Shown here: positions 1 through 8,380 of the stretch, piece by piece
Position numbering within the stretch: the stretch's first letter is position 1
How the letters are laid out: each line of letters opens with the position of its first letter
Position numbers and translations under genes: made by a program
Notes under the pieces: model-generated
Told to the model about the DNA's origin: nothing
The model's database searches: none
The model's input: the letters and a program-made list of their open reading frames with translations, nothing else
Assembly (NCBI RefSeq): GCF_024628805.1
Contig: NZ_CP102382.1
Span: 310,001 to 374,000 of the forward strand
Direction of reading: 5' to 3'
DNA length: 64,000 nt
Source of the DNA: Paenimyroides aestuarii
Lineage (GTDB): Bacteria; Bacteroidota; Bacteroidia; Flavobacteriales; Flavobacteriaceae

Positions 1-389
1 GGCTGCGACCCTCCCCCTGCATTATTAATAGCATCATTTAAAGTTTGATCTCCAGCCCAACGTTCACCATTCACACCACTTGTTTGCCTGAGTGATGGCC
101 CAGGAATTTCAGCAGGTGAATCAGTACACAAAACGACACCATCCTCAAAAGGAAAAGTTGAACCGTTTTGGTTAAAATACGCCAAATTGTAATACTGTTG
201 AGCTTGTGGCGATCCATCTCCATTTTGATACCTTACATTAGACACCAAATCACATTGAGATCGCACTAAAACATCCTTCACAAGCTCGTCGGGCGTATAA
301 GTAGCGTCCACAGCCACATAATTGTACTGCTGGCTAAATCCTAAAAAGCTGGTTACTAAAAACAGTATTAATAAATATTTGTTTCTCAT
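1..389 (-). CDS. Choice-of-anchor L domain surface protein, N-terminal part
   Basis: Only the first 129 or so codons lie in the window; the gene runs off the left edge. The ATG at 389 is followed by a Lys/Arg start and a hydrophobic stretch ending in GFSQ, a typical Bacteroidota signal peptide (about 20 residues). The mature part has YTPDELVKDVLV, then a Gly/Asp loop and a stretch reading FNQNGSTFPFEDGVVLCTD, which matches the start of choice-of-anchor L domains. Family members are large secreted or cell-surface proteins, often with a type IX sorting signal at the C terminus; that end is not visible here. The exact function is unknown. It is divergent from folE, with about 250 bp between them. 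Confidence 0.7.
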   Translation of the reverse strand, partial: MRNKYLLILFLVTSFLGFSQQYNYVAVDATYTPDELVKDVLVRSQCDLVSNVRYQNGDGSPQAQQYYNLAYFNQNGSTFPFEDGVVLCTDSPAEIPGPSLRQTSGVNGERWAGDQTLNDAINNAGGGSQ

Positions 390-597
390 AGTTAGTTAAT
401 ATAAAATTTATGAGTTAAATAAAACAAAAAAACACACTTTGTTTTTAAAAGCGAAATTTACATAAAATTAAGAAACTATTAAGGTTTTTTTTGAAAAAGT
501 TTTAAACAAGGTAAAATTTAACAGTTTTAAGCTGCCGAAAAATCACATCGCACATATTATATTTCTTGACTACAATACTTTATTTAGCACATTTCAC

Positions 598-605
598 TAT
601 ATTTG
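598..605 (+). promoter_or_regulatory. Predicted -7 promoter element for folE
   Basis: TATATTTG matches the Bacteroidota -7 consensus TAnnTTTG. Transcription would start near 612, downstream of the first possible start codon of the long open frame (566) and about 30 nt before the ATG at 644. This supports 644 as the folE start. No clear TTG -33 element was seen at normal spacing. Confidence 0.4.
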
Positions 606-643
606 CATTCTTAATATTTTATCTAATAAATACTATTAAAATT

Positions 644-1315
644 ATGTGTAAATCAGACGCATTACACGATGATATAGGCGAAAACCACATTGGAACTAGC
701 GACTATACACCTTTGAGAGCCGACGCTTTTTCTATTTCGGACGATGAAAAAATTGAACGAATCAAGAAAGATGTAGAAAATATTTTAAATACTTTGGGTA
801 TGGATTTGACCGACGATAGTTTGAAAGGTACTCCTAACCGTGTGGCTAAAATGTTTGTGAAGGAAATTTTTGGAGGATTGAATCCTGAAAAAAAACCTTC
901 TTCATCTACTTTTGACAATAAATATAAGTATAATGAAATGTTGGTTGAAAAAAACATTGTGGTTTATTCAACCTGCGAGCATCATTTACTGCCAATCGTT
1001 GGGCGTGCGCATGTGGCATACATATCAAACGGAAAAGTGGTTGGTTTGTCTAAAATGAACCGCATTGTAGATTACTACGCAAAACGCCCACAGGTGCAAG
1101 AACGCTTAACCATTCAGATTGTTGAAGAATTAAAACGTGTGTTAGGAACCGACGATGTGGCTTGTGTGGTAGATGCCAAACATTTGTGTGTAAATTCCCG
1201 TGGTATTCGCGATATTGAAAGTTCAACTGTTACTGCAGAGTTCAGCGGTGCTTTTAAAAACGAAACAACCCGCAGAGAGTTTTTAGACTATATTAAATTA
1301 GATACGCAGTTTTAG
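644..1315 (+). CDS. folE: GTP cyclohydrolase I
   Basis: Converts GTP to 7,8-dihydroneopterin triphosphate, the first step of tetrahydrofolate synthesis, in the cytoplasm. The 223-residue product shows the zinc/active-site segment STCEHHLLPIVGRAHVAYI and the later DAKHLCVNSRGIRD motif, giving the Cys/His/Cys zinc ligands of the classical FolE type. Length and motif order fit the family. The frame is open back to 566, but that N-terminal extension would be a hydrophobic stretch absent from the family and lies upstream of a likely promoter, so the ATG at 644 is chosen. cysS follows closely on the same strand, so the two may be co-transcribed. Confidence 0.95.
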   Translation: MCKSDALHDDIGENHIGTSDYTPLRADAFSISDDEKIERIKKDVENILNTLGMDLTDDSLKGTPNRVAKMFVKEIFGGLNPEKKPSSSTFDNKYKYNEMLVEKNIVVYSTCEHHLLPIVGRAHVAYISNGKVVGLSKMNRIVDYYAKRPQVQERLTIQIVEELKRVLGTDDVACVVDAKHLCVNSRGIRDIESSTVTAEFSGAFKNETTRREFLDYIKLDTQF

Positions 1316-1354
1316 TTTAACGCGAATTTGCTAATTCGCAATAGCGCAACAATT

Positions 1355-2821
1355 ATGAAAGAAAACCTAAAAATATACAATTCAATTACCGGAGAAAAAG
1401 AGCTTTTTAAACCTTTGCACGAAGATAAAGTAGGTATGTATGTTTGTGGACCTACTGTTTACAGCAATGTGCATTTGGGAAATGTGCGCACTTTTCTTTC
1501 GTTTGATTTTATCTTCCGAAGCCTTCAATATTTAGGGTTTAAGGTGCGCTATGTACGAAACATTACCGATGCCGGCCATTTAACCGATGACGGCGATGTG
1601 AACAACGACCGCTTTGTAAAACAATCACGTTTAGAGAAGCTGGAACCAATGGAAATTGTTCAAAAATATACGGTTGATTTTCATAACGTATTAAAGTTGT
1701 TCAACCTGCTTCCTCCTACTATTGAACCTACTGCAACCGGTCATATTATTGAACAATTGGAACTTACTCAAAAGCTAATCGATAAAGGTTTTGCTTACGA
1801 AAGTAACGGTTCGGTTTATTTTGATGTGTTGGAATACAATAAACGCGGTTTAAATTACGGCGAACTTTCGCGCAGAAACATCGAAGAATTGTTTGAAAAT
1901 ACTCGTGATTTGGACGGACAAAACGAAAAGAAAAATCCACAAGATTTTGCCCTTTGGAAAAAAGCTTCTCCACAACACATCATGCGTTGGTCGTCTCCGT
2001 GGGGCGATGGTTTTCCGGGTTGGCATTTGGAATGTACTGCAATGAGCACGAAGTATTTGGGCGATGAATTTGATATTCACGGCGGCGGAATGGATTTAAA
2101 ATTCCCGCACCACGAATGTGAAATTGCACAAGGAAAAGCGTGCAACGGCAACTCGCCAGTTCGTTATTGGATGCACGCTAATATGCTGACTATGAACGGA
2201 CAACGCATGAGTAAATCTACCGGAAACTACATTTTACCGATGCAGTTAATCTCTGGCGAAAACGATTTCTTTGAAAAACCTTTTACGCCGGCTGTATTGC
2301 GTTTCTGCTTTTTGCAGGCACATTACCGCAGTGTTTTAGACATTTCAAACGAAGCCATGTTTGCATCTGAAAAAGGTTTTGATCGATTAATGGACGCTAT
2401 AAAATCACTTGCCGATTTAAAAACCTCAGCAGCATCTTCCTTTAATGTATCAGAATGGAAACAGAAATGTTTGGATGCATTATTAGATGATTTCAATAGC
2501 CCGGTTTTGATTGCAACCATTTTTGAAGCAGTGAAATTCATTAATTCGGTTAAAGAAAACAAAGCAACCATTTCGGCAGCCGATTTAGATCTTTTGAAAG
2601 AAACATTAAATGCATTGGTGTTTGATGTGTTGGGATTGTATCATGCAGAAACAGCAAACAACAACCAAAAATTAGAAGAAGTTGTAAACCTTTTAATCAA
2701 CATGCGCAACTTGGCACGTGCCAACAAAGATTTTGCGCAGTCTGACTTAATTCGCGATCAATTGGCAGCAATCGGTATCGAGCTAAAAGACGGAAAAGAA
2801 GGCACAACTTTTACATTATAA
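1355..2821 (+). CDS. cysS: Cysteinyl-tRNA synthetase
   Basis: Class I aminoacyl-tRNA synthetase that charges tRNA-Cys. The 488-residue product has the family start [15 protein letters not shown], where Cys31 is a zinc ligand and HLGN is the HIGH signature. It also has WHLECTAMS and [14 protein letters not shown], which supply the other zinc ligands, and the RMSKSTGN (KMSKS) loop. The open frame starts at a TTG at 1328, but the ATG at 1355 places the conserved N terminus correctly. The C-terminal part (about residues 340-488) is the usual DALR/anticodon-binding region, with [16 protein letters not shown] near the end. It is likely an operon with folE upstream. Confidence 0.97.
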   Translation: MKENLKIYNSITGEKELFKPLHEDKVGMYVCGPTVYSNVHLGNVRTFLSFDFIFRSLQYLGFKVRYVRNITDAGHLTDDGDVNNDRFVKQSRLEKLEPMEIVQKYTVDFHNVLKLFNLLPPTIEPTATGHIIEQLELTQKLIDKGFAYESNGSVYFDVLEYNKRGLNYGELSRRNIEELFENTRDLDGQNEKKNPQDFALWKKASPQHIMRWSSPWGDGFPGWHLECTAMSTKYLGDEFDIHGGGMDLKFPHHECEIAQGKACNGNSPVRYWMHANMLTMNGQRMSKSTGNYILPMQLISGENDFFEKPFTPAVLRFCFLQAHYRSVLDISNEAMFASEKGFDRLMDAIKSLADLKTSAASSFNVSEWKQKCLDALLDDFNSPVLIATIFEAVKFINSVKENKATISAADLDLLKETLNALVFDVLGLYHAETANNNQKLEEVVNLLINMRNLARANKDFAQSDLIRDQLAAIGIELKDGKEGTTFTL

Positions 2822-2875
2822 ATTTTACAAAAAAAAGAGGTACTTAAACGGTAGCTTTTTTTATCTTTGATATTT

Positions 2876-3106
2876 ATGGAACAACTCAAAAAAATACTCA
2901 TTTTTCCTTTTGTTGTGCTGATACGTTTTTACCAATTGGTGATTTCGCCCTTAACGCCGCCCTCGTGCAGGTTCACGCCTACATGTTCGCATTACACCTT
3001 AGAAGCATTAAGAAAACATGGCTTGTTCAAAGGGAGTTGGTTAGGTATCAAACGTATTGCAAAATGCCATCCTTGGGGAAAATCGGGCTACGACCCTGTT
3101 CCATAA
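2876..3106 (+). CDS. yidD: Membrane protein insertion efficiency factor YidD
   Basis: A 76-residue protein of the YidD family, a membrane-associated helper of YidC-dependent protein insertion. The family signature is complete: [30 protein letters not shown], with the three conserved cysteines and the later [13 protein letters not shown]. An amphipathic/hydrophobic N terminus precedes it. The ATG at 2876 is preferred over the in-frame TTG at 2867. It lies 54 bp after cysS and 22 bp before lgt on the same strand. A cysS-yidD-lgt order suggests a housekeeping operon for translation and envelope biogenesis. Confidence 0.95.
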   Translation: MEQLKKILIFPFVVLIRFYQLVISPLTPPSCRFTPTCSHYTLEALRKHGLFKGSWLGIKRIAKCHPWGKSGYDPVP

Positions 3107-3128
3107 AAACAATTAAAAAATAGTTATT

Positions 3129-4046
3129 ATGATTTGGAATCCGTCTGAAGGAATTACCATTGCAGGTTTCACCCTGCGCTTTTATAGTTTAATGTTTGTA
3201 GTGGCTTTTGGTCTAGGCTATTACATTATGAGCAAAGTATATCACCGCGAAAACCGTTCACAAGACGAGTTAGACAAACTTTTTTTCTACACTTTTATTG
3301 CCACTTTATTAGGTGCGCGTTTGGGGCATGTATTCTTTTACGATTGGGATTATTACCAGCATCATTTATCAGAAATATTGTTGCCGTTTAGATTTGACCC
3401 ATTTGAGTTTACTGGATTTGCAGGATTAGCGAGCCATGGAGCAGCAATTGGTATTATTTTGGCAATGTTTTTTTACAGCCGAATCATTAAAAAACCGTTG
3501 TTGTGGATTTTAGACCGCGTGGTTTTATCAATCACGATTGGTGGGGTTTTTGTTCGATTGGGAAACTTTTTCAACTCAGAAATTTATGGTCATATCACCG
3601 AAAAATCGTTTCCTTTTGGAATAAAATTTATTCGTGAAGAAGAGTTTTGGCGAGCAAACAATTTAATGGGAATTACGCAGGCTGCCAATAAAAACGAAGC
3701 TTATAAACTAATAGAAACCGATCCAAGATTTTCAACCATTTTAGAAGCGATTCCGTTTCGTCATCCCACTCAATTATACGAAGCGTTTGGATATGTGATT
3801 TTGTTTATCGTTTTAATGTTTATGTATTGGAAAACCGATGCACGCAACTATTTAGGAAAAATCTTCGGAGTGTTTTTAGTATTCTTATGGTTGATTCGAT
3901 TTGTGGTGGAATACGTGAAGGAAAGCCAAGGCGGATTTGAATCTTCGTTAGGATTATTATCAACCGGTCAGTGGTTAAGTATTCCTTTCATCATTGCCGG
4001 AATTTACATTTGGGCAACTGCCAAAAACCGACCTGTTAAAATTTAA
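3129..4046 (+). CDS. lgt: Prolipoprotein diacylglyceryl transferase
   Basis: Transfers diacylglycerol from phosphatidylglycerol to the lipobox cysteine of prelipoproteins, the first step of lipoprotein maturation in the inner membrane. The 305-residue protein has about seven hydrophobic segments. It carries the family motifs FYSLMFVVAF near the N terminus, GARLGHVFFYDW, ASHGAAIGI, the signature RLGNFFNSEIYG, and HPTQLYEAFGY. Length is typical for Bacteroidota Lgt. Many predicted lipoproteins elsewhere in this window would be its substrates. The gene ends at a bidirectional hairpin terminator. Confidence 0.96.
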   Translation: MIWNPSEGITIAGFTLRFYSLMFVVAFGLGYYIMSKVYHRENRSQDELDKLFFYTFIATLLGARLGHVFFYDWDYYQHHLSEILLPFRFDPFEFTGFAGLASHGAAIGIILAMFFYSRIIKKPLLWILDRVVLSITIGGVFVRLGNFFNSEIYGHITEKSFPFGIKFIREEEFWRANNLMGITQAANKNEAYKLIETDPRFSTILEAIPFRHPTQLYEAFGYVILFIVLMFMYWKTDARNYLGKIFGVFLVFLWLIRFVVEYVKESQGGFESSLGLLSTGQWLSIPFIIAGIYIWATAKNRPVKI

Positions 4047-4060
4047 ATTTTTCAGATACA

Positions 4061-4088
4061 AAAAGTCAAGCTTTAAGCTTGACTTTTT
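4061..4088. terminator. Bidirectional terminator between lgt and a convergent lipoprotein gene
   Basis: AAGTCAAGCTT is followed, after a short loop, by its reverse complement and a T tract on the + strand; an A tract on the other side serves the minus strand. It lies between two convergent genes and touches the stop codon of the minus-strand one. Confidence 0.8.
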
Positions 4089-4604
4089 TTAATATGCTAC
4101 ATTTGCTTTTATAGTTAATATATGCGGGGTCTTTATTGAAGGACAACAATGACCGTCTGTTTCTGCATATTCCAACTTTACAACATGTATTTTACCGTCG
4201 CGAATTGTATCAAATGCAAATAAATAATCAGGTTCATAACCAGCGATAATTTTCAAATTTTCCCCTGTATTTTGGTACAAACTTAAGCCTTGACTAATAA
4301 TGGCATTACCACCATCTTTAGGAACTAGGTTAAAATATATAGCAACATCCTCTACTCCATCTCCAGTAAAATCTCCAACATTCGGAATCTGTAAATCTAT
4401 TCCCGTATCAGGATTCTCAGACAATATAGTCGGCAAATAAGCATCAAACTTTTTCATTGCCAACTGCACAGCTTCTTCGGCAGAAATAATCTTTTGTACA
4501 GAATCTGTATCTTTCCTTAAACTATTTGCAGTTTCCTTTTTAGCTGATTTACCCATGCAACCACACAGCAACAAACAATAACTAATAGTAAGTATCTTTT
4601 TCAT
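4089..4604 (-). CDS. Unknown lipoprotein with an FG-GAP-like segment
   Basis: A 171-residue predicted lipoprotein. The N terminus is MKKILTISY then LLLCGC, a lipobox with Cys at about residue 16. The ATG at 4604 is preferred over a GTG at 4610 because it starts the signal peptide directly. After a Lys/Thr/Ser-rich linker, residues about 70-100 read GDFTGDGVEDVAIYF, an Asp/Gly pattern like the calcium-binding loops of FG-GAP/VCBS repeats, here in one copy. The C-terminal part contains a CC pair. I do not recognise the family. It is divergent from the MBL-fold hydrolase, with about 87 bp between them. Confidence 0.75.
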   Translation of the reverse strand: MKKILTISYCLLLCGCMGKSAKKETANSLRKDTDSVQKIISAEEAVQLAMKKFDAYLPTILSENPDTGIDLQIPNVGDFTGDGVEDVAIYFNLVPKDGGNAIISQGLSLYQNTGENLKIIAGYEPDYLFAFDTIRDGKIHVVKLEYAETDGHCCPSIKTPHILTIKANVAY

Positions 4605-4691
4605 AACCACTTTTATTTAAAGATACAACGATAGAATAAAAATTCAGAGATATTTAACATTTCTTCCCTAAAAAATTTCGACATTCGTTGC

Positions 4692-5816
4692 ATGAAAATA
4701 AAACGAAAAAAATTAATGACTACTACCCTTCTTGTTATCGGAATTTTAATTGCCGCAACACTTATTTTTCTGCAACATCCGCTTTTTGGAAAAGAGCCAT
4801 CGGGCGAGCGCTTGAAACGCATCCAACAATCAAAAAATTATACAAACGGTCAGTTTCAAAACCTATCCAACACCCCCGCATTATCAGAAGATGCTACTTA
4901 TTTTGGTATGATAAAAGAATTACTTTTTTCAAAAATTGAACACACCAAACCCACAGACAGTATTCCTTGTGTACATACCAATTTATTAGAAAACACAATA
5001 AATGATGATTTTATGGTTTGGTTTGGGCATTCATCTTACTACATGAAAATTGATGGGCAATCGCTTTTGATTGATCCGGTTTTAAGCAAAAACGCATCGC
5101 CTTTATATGGAACAAATACTGCTTTTGCAGGTGCCGACTTGTTTACTTGCGAATCTTTGCCTAAAATTGATGTTTTGATTTTAACGCATGATCATTACGA
5201 CCACTTAGATTATTCATCGTTTAAAAATATTAAAGACAAAGTAAGCAAAATTATTTGTCCGTTGGGTGTGGGTGCACATTTAGAATATTGGGGATTTCCA
5301 AAAGAAAACATCACCGAATTAGATTGGTATGAAGATGCCTCTGTAACCGATGCTATTAAAATCACAGCTACTCCAGCACGTCATTTTTCGGGCAGAAGTT
5401 TTAAACGAAACACCACTTTATGGGCTTCGTATGTGCTGCAAACAAAAAATTTAAACATCTATTTAGGTGGTGATAGCGGATATGATACGCACTTTAAAGA
5501 AATTGGTACAAAATACGGTCCGTTTGACTTAGCCATTTTAGAGAACGGACAGTACGACAGAAAATGGAAATATATCCACATGATGCCTGAAGAAGTGGTG
5601 CAAGCAAGCAATGATTTACAGGCAAAAAGATTTTTCCCAGTGCATAGCTCTAAATTCAAATTGGCAAATCATCCGTGGAAAGAACCTTTGGAACGCGTAA
5701 GTATTGCAAGTGCAAAACAAAACACATCAAAATTAATAACGCCCAAAATTGGCGAAGTAATCTATTTAAATAACCCCGATCAAGTTTTTGAAAAATGGTG
5801 GGAACAGATTAATTAA
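4692..5816 (+). CDS. MBL-fold metal-dependent hydrolase (UlaG/NAPE-PLD-like)
   Basis: A 374-residue metallo-beta-lactamase-fold hydrolase with an N-terminal transmembrane anchor (about residues 9-28). The zinc-binding core is visible: WFGHSSYYMKIDG, SLLIDPVLS, then LTHDHYDHLD (HxHxDH), ATPARHFSGR (next His), LGGDSGYDTHF (bridging Asp) and FFPVHSSKF (last His). This order fits the UlaG-like/NAPE-PLD-like branch, whose members hydrolyse phosphodiester lipids or related substrates. The substrate here cannot be told from sequence. The anchor and a conserved N-terminal extension point to action at the membrane, on the periplasmic side. Confidence 0.88.
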   Translation: MKIKRKKLMTTTLLVIGILIAATLIFLQHPLFGKEPSGERLKRIQQSKNYTNGQFQNLSNTPALSEDATYFGMIKELLFSKIEHTKPTDSIPCVHTNLLENTINDDFMVWFGHSSYYMKIDGQSLLIDPVLSKNASPLYGTNTAFAGADLFTCESLPKIDVLILTHDHYDHLDYSSFKNIKDKVSKIICPLGVGAHLEYWGFPKENITELDWYEDASVTDAIKITATPARHFSGRSFKRNTTLWASYVLQTKNLNIYLGGDSGYDTHFKEIGTKYGPFDLAILENGQYDRKWKYIHMMPEEVVQASNDLQAKRFFPVHSSKFKLANHPWKEPLERVSIASAKQNTSKLITPKIGEVIYLNNPDQVFEKWWEQIN

Positions 5817-6053
5817 TATAACCCATAGTGCATTATAGAATTCGCACACATACACAGATTTTTATATCACTTTAAGCAAATCATAAAAATGATTCCTCTT
5901 TATTGAACGTATTGCATCCAAGATCTGTAAAAATTAATACATAGTATCATTAATTTGTAAAATTACATCTGTGCATCTGTAAAAAAAACATTTTTTTGAA
6001 TACCAGTGTATTATATTTTAATTTGATAATATATTACGGATTAATATAGTAAA

Positions 6054-6078
6054 AAAGTCGCTTCAAAAAAGCGACTTT
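6054..6078. terminator. Hairpin terminator
   Basis: AAAGTCGCTT and AAGCGACTTT form a 10-bp stem with a five-A loop. It lies between the convergent MBL-hydrolase and META-domain genes and is closest to the stop codon of the latter. Confidence 0.75.
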
Positions 6079-6080
6079 AA

Positions 6081-6836
6081 TTATTCATACTGCTGCACCA
6101 ATTCCATTATTTTCTTTTCTTTTTCTAATAAAATCAAGCGCGTTCCTTCTAGTTTGTAATGGGTGACTTTTTCTAAAGCATCGGTAAAAACTTTTTCGTT
6201 TACACCTTCGCAAAACATTCTGGTTGAAGTAATATGGTTAAATTTCATAGTGTTTTGATACATTAACAACTGTCCATTGATTGCATTGCAAGCTGTATTT
6301 CCAGAAAAAACTGGCTGGTTGATATCAATCTTGATAAAAGGCTTTTTGTAGGGATACAAATCGGCTGCTTTAATTTTTCCGACATAAATTTTATCTAAGT
6401 ACCAATTTCCATTCAACGTTACCTTATGAAACTTCATTTCACCACCGTCTGATTTTAAAATCAACACATTCTGCTTTAATTCATACGAAGTAGCTTGCGA
6501 CAAAGCTTTTCTGTAGTCATCACTTTTCACTTTTTCACACGCCATCATGGTCGAAATAAAATCAGCAGGAAAACTAATTTCTTGATTTTTCTTCAAAGTC
6601 GCTTTTCCGTTGATTCTGTTGCAACCATCGTATCCGTAAACCGATAAATTTTCAGCACTTTCAAAAGTCAAAGTGGGCAAACCTTCTTTAAAATCTTTCG
6701 CTAAATCTTTACTAAAACTTGCGCTAGCAAGTTCCCAATTTCCATTTAAAACCGATTGATCTTCTTTAATCTCTTTTTTAACCGCACAAGATACAATAAG
6801 GCTTGCTACCGCTAAAAACACAAAAACTTTTTTCAT
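6081..6836 (-). CDS. Lipoprotein with two META (HslJ-like) domains
   Basis: A 251-residue lipoprotein: signal MKKVFVFLAVASL then IVSC (lipobox, Cys17). Two tandem META/HslJ-type domains follow, at about residues 29-140 and 141-245. Each begins with a GNW strand (LNGNWELAS and LNGNWYLDK) and has the Asn-rich signature CNRINGK or CNAINGQ followed by a MMAC/RMFC motif. HslJ-like META domains occur in envelope proteins linked to heat or drug stress; the biochemical role is unknown. The gene is alone on its strand, with terminators on both sides. Confidence 0.85.
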   Translation of the reverse strand: MKKVFVFLAVASLIVSCAVKKEIKEDQSVLNGNWELASASFSKDLAKDFKEGLPTLTFESAENLSVYGYDGCNRINGKATLKKNQEISFPADFISTMMACEKVKSDDYRKALSQATSYELKQNVLILKSDGGEMKFHKVTLNGNWYLDKIYVGKIKAADLYPYKKPFIKIDINQPVFSGNTACNAINGQLLMYQNTMKFNHITSTRMFCEGVNEKVFTDALEKVTHYKLEGTRLILLEKEKKIMELVQQYE

Positions 6837-6863
6837 ATTTATTTTAATTTCGATAAAAATAAA

Positions 6864-6890
6864 AAAAGCTCCGCAAAATGCGAAGCTTTT
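6864..6890 (-). terminator. Terminator downstream of the ferredoxin gene
   Basis: AAAAGCT-CGCA stems pair across a short loop with one mismatch, just after the ferredoxin stop codon at 6893. Confidence 0.65.
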
Positions 6891-6892
6891 AA

Positions 6893-7243
6893 CTATTCGT
6901 TATGTAAAAAAGCTTGTCGTTCTAATAGCACTTCTTCACTTTCCACATGATTATCATCGGGCACACAACAATCAACTGGGCAAACAGCTGCACATTGTGG
7001 CTCTTCGTGAAAACCTTTACACTCGGTACATTTTCCAGGAACAATGTAATAAATATCGTCCGAAATCGGTGTTTGTGCATCGTCTGCATCTACTTCCGAA
7101 CCGTCTGGTAAAATCACTTTTCCGTTTAATTTTGTACCATCTTTCCAACGCCAATCGTCGGCACCTTCATATATTGCTGTATTTGGGCACTCCGGCTCGC
7201 AGGCACCACAATTTATACATTCATCGGTTATTATAATTGCCAT
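6893..7243 (-). CDS. 4Fe-4S dicluster ferredoxin
   Basis: A 116-residue ferredoxin predicted to carry two [4Fe-4S] clusters. The first cysteine set is [12 protein letters not shown] near the N terminus. The second is [22 protein letters not shown], with a long insertion between the first and later cysteines typical of the YfhL/alvin-type family. The middle (about residues 25-65) is acidic and polar. It acts as a low-potential electron carrier in the cytoplasm; its partner is unknown. It is divergently transcribed from the acyl-CoA reductase gene with 71 bp between them, a pairing seen in many flavobacteria, so the two may be linked functionally. Confidence 0.92.
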   Translation of the reverse strand: MAIIITDECINCGACEPECPNTAIYEGADDWRWKDGTKLNGKVILPDGSEVDADDAQTPISDDIYYIVPGKCTECKGFHEEPQCAAVCPVDCCVPDDNHVESEEVLLERQAFLHNE

Positions 7244-7267
7244 AGCAAGGATTTTATTTAATTAATG

Positions 7268-7285
7268 TAACTTTGCACAAAAGTA
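7268..7285. promoter_or_regulatory. Divergent, overlapping promoters (ferredoxin and acyl-CoA reductase)
   Basis: TAACTTTG (7268-7275) fits the TAnnTTTG -7 element for the rightward gene. CAAAAGTA (7278-7285) is TACTTTTG on the minus strand for the leftward gene. The two elements are only 2 bp apart, so the two polymerases could not occupy them at once. Confidence 0.5.
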
Positions 7286-7314
7286 CTGCATAAACAATTT
7301 ACAAACAAATCTAT

Positions 7315-8373
7315 ATGATTTTAGAAGATAAAAAAAAGGCTTTTATACAATTGGGGCACTTTTTAAAACAATTTACTACGACACCCTACCAACAAAACCC
7401 CGAGGTGTTGTGCAACGAATTGTTTTTTGAGCCGTTTATTGGTCTAATTAACCAATTACACCACAGCAACAGTTGGTTTAAACGCGAACAACTAGAATTT
7501 GCATTCAAATCGTGGAGCGATGCGTTAACAAATGATCATCTAACCAAATGGCTCGCTGCATATGATTTTCAGGAAGAACCTTTAAAAACAATAGGGTTGG
7601 TGTTGGCTGGAAACATTCCAATGGTGGGTTTCCATGACATTTTATCAGTGTTGATATCGGGCAATAAGGCATTAATCAAATTATCTTCAAACGATGAATT
7701 ACTGATTCCTGTTTTGTTGAAATACCTTGAAACAGTTGAACCCGAGCTTAAAAATCGATATGAAATTACAAAAGATAAACTACAAAATTTTGATGCAGTA
7801 ATTGCCACAGGAAGCAACAACACCGCACGATATTTTGAATATTATTTTGGAAAGCACCCTCATATTATCCGTAAAAACCGAAATTCGGTTGCTGTTTTAA
7901 ATGGCAATGAATCAAAAGAAGATTTGGTGGCTTTGGGTGAAGATATTTTTAGGTATTACGGTTTGGGTTGCAGAAATGTATCGAAACTTTTCGTGCCAAA
8001 AAATTACAATTTTGATTTGTTTTTTGAAGCAATGTTTGCTTTTAAAGACCTTATAGACGACGATAAATACGCCAATAATTACGATTACAACAAAGCTGTT
8101 TTTTTAATGAGCAATTTTAATTTGCTAGACAACGGTTTTATGACAATTAAAGAAGACACAGGATATACCTCTCCTATTTCATCTGTTTTTTATGAGTTTT
8201 ATGATGATATAAACGAAGTTAAAAAGCGATTAAATACCGATAAGGAAAAAATTCAATGTGTTGTTTCCAACCAAATAATAGAAAATAGTTTGCCTTTTGG
8301 AACCACACAAACCCCACAACTTTGGGATTATGCAGATAATGTGGATACAATGAAATTTTTATTATCTTTATAA
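7315..8373 (+). CDS. Acyl-CoA reductase, LuxC-like
   Basis: A 352-residue protein of the LuxC/acyl-CoA reductase family, part of the aldehyde dehydrogenase superfamily, expected to reduce an acyl-CoA or acyl-thioester to the aldehyde with NAD(P)H. Family features are GLVLAGNIPMVGFHD (nucleotide-binding region, about residues 95-110), VIATGSNNTARYFEYYFG, IRKNRNSVAVLNG and FRYYGLGCRNVSKLFVP, whose Cys is the likely catalytic nucleophile. In many relatives serine-biosynthesis genes follow; here an IS1182-family element begins within 10 bp of the stop codon. No lux genes are nearby, so bioluminescence is not implied. Confidence 0.88.
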   Translation: MILEDKKKAFIQLGHFLKQFTTTPYQQNPEVLCNELFFEPFIGLINQLHHSNSWFKREQLEFAFKSWSDALTNDHLTKWLAAYDFQEEPLKTIGLVLAGNIPMVGFHDILSVLISGNKALIKLSSNDELLIPVLLKYLETVEPELKNRYEITKDKLQNFDAVIATGSNNTARYFEYYFGKHPHIIRKNRNSVAVLNGNESKEDLVALGEDIFRYYGLGCRNVSKLFVPKNYNFDLFFEAMFAFKDLIDDDKYANNYDYNKAVFLMSNFNLLDNGFMTIKEDTGYTSPISSVFYEFYDDINEVKKRLNTDKEKIQCVVSNQIIENSLPFGTTQTPQLWDYADNVDTMKFLLSL

Positions 8374-8380
8374 ATGATTC

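Noticed and set aside
566..643. N-terminal extension of folE from 566
   Set aside because: Hydrophobic, absent from the family and lying across a likely promoter element at 598-605.
7315..8373. Bioluminescence operon suggested by LuxC similarity
   Set aside because: No luxA, luxB, luxD or luxE genes nearby; LuxC-like reductases are common in non-luminous flavobacteria.
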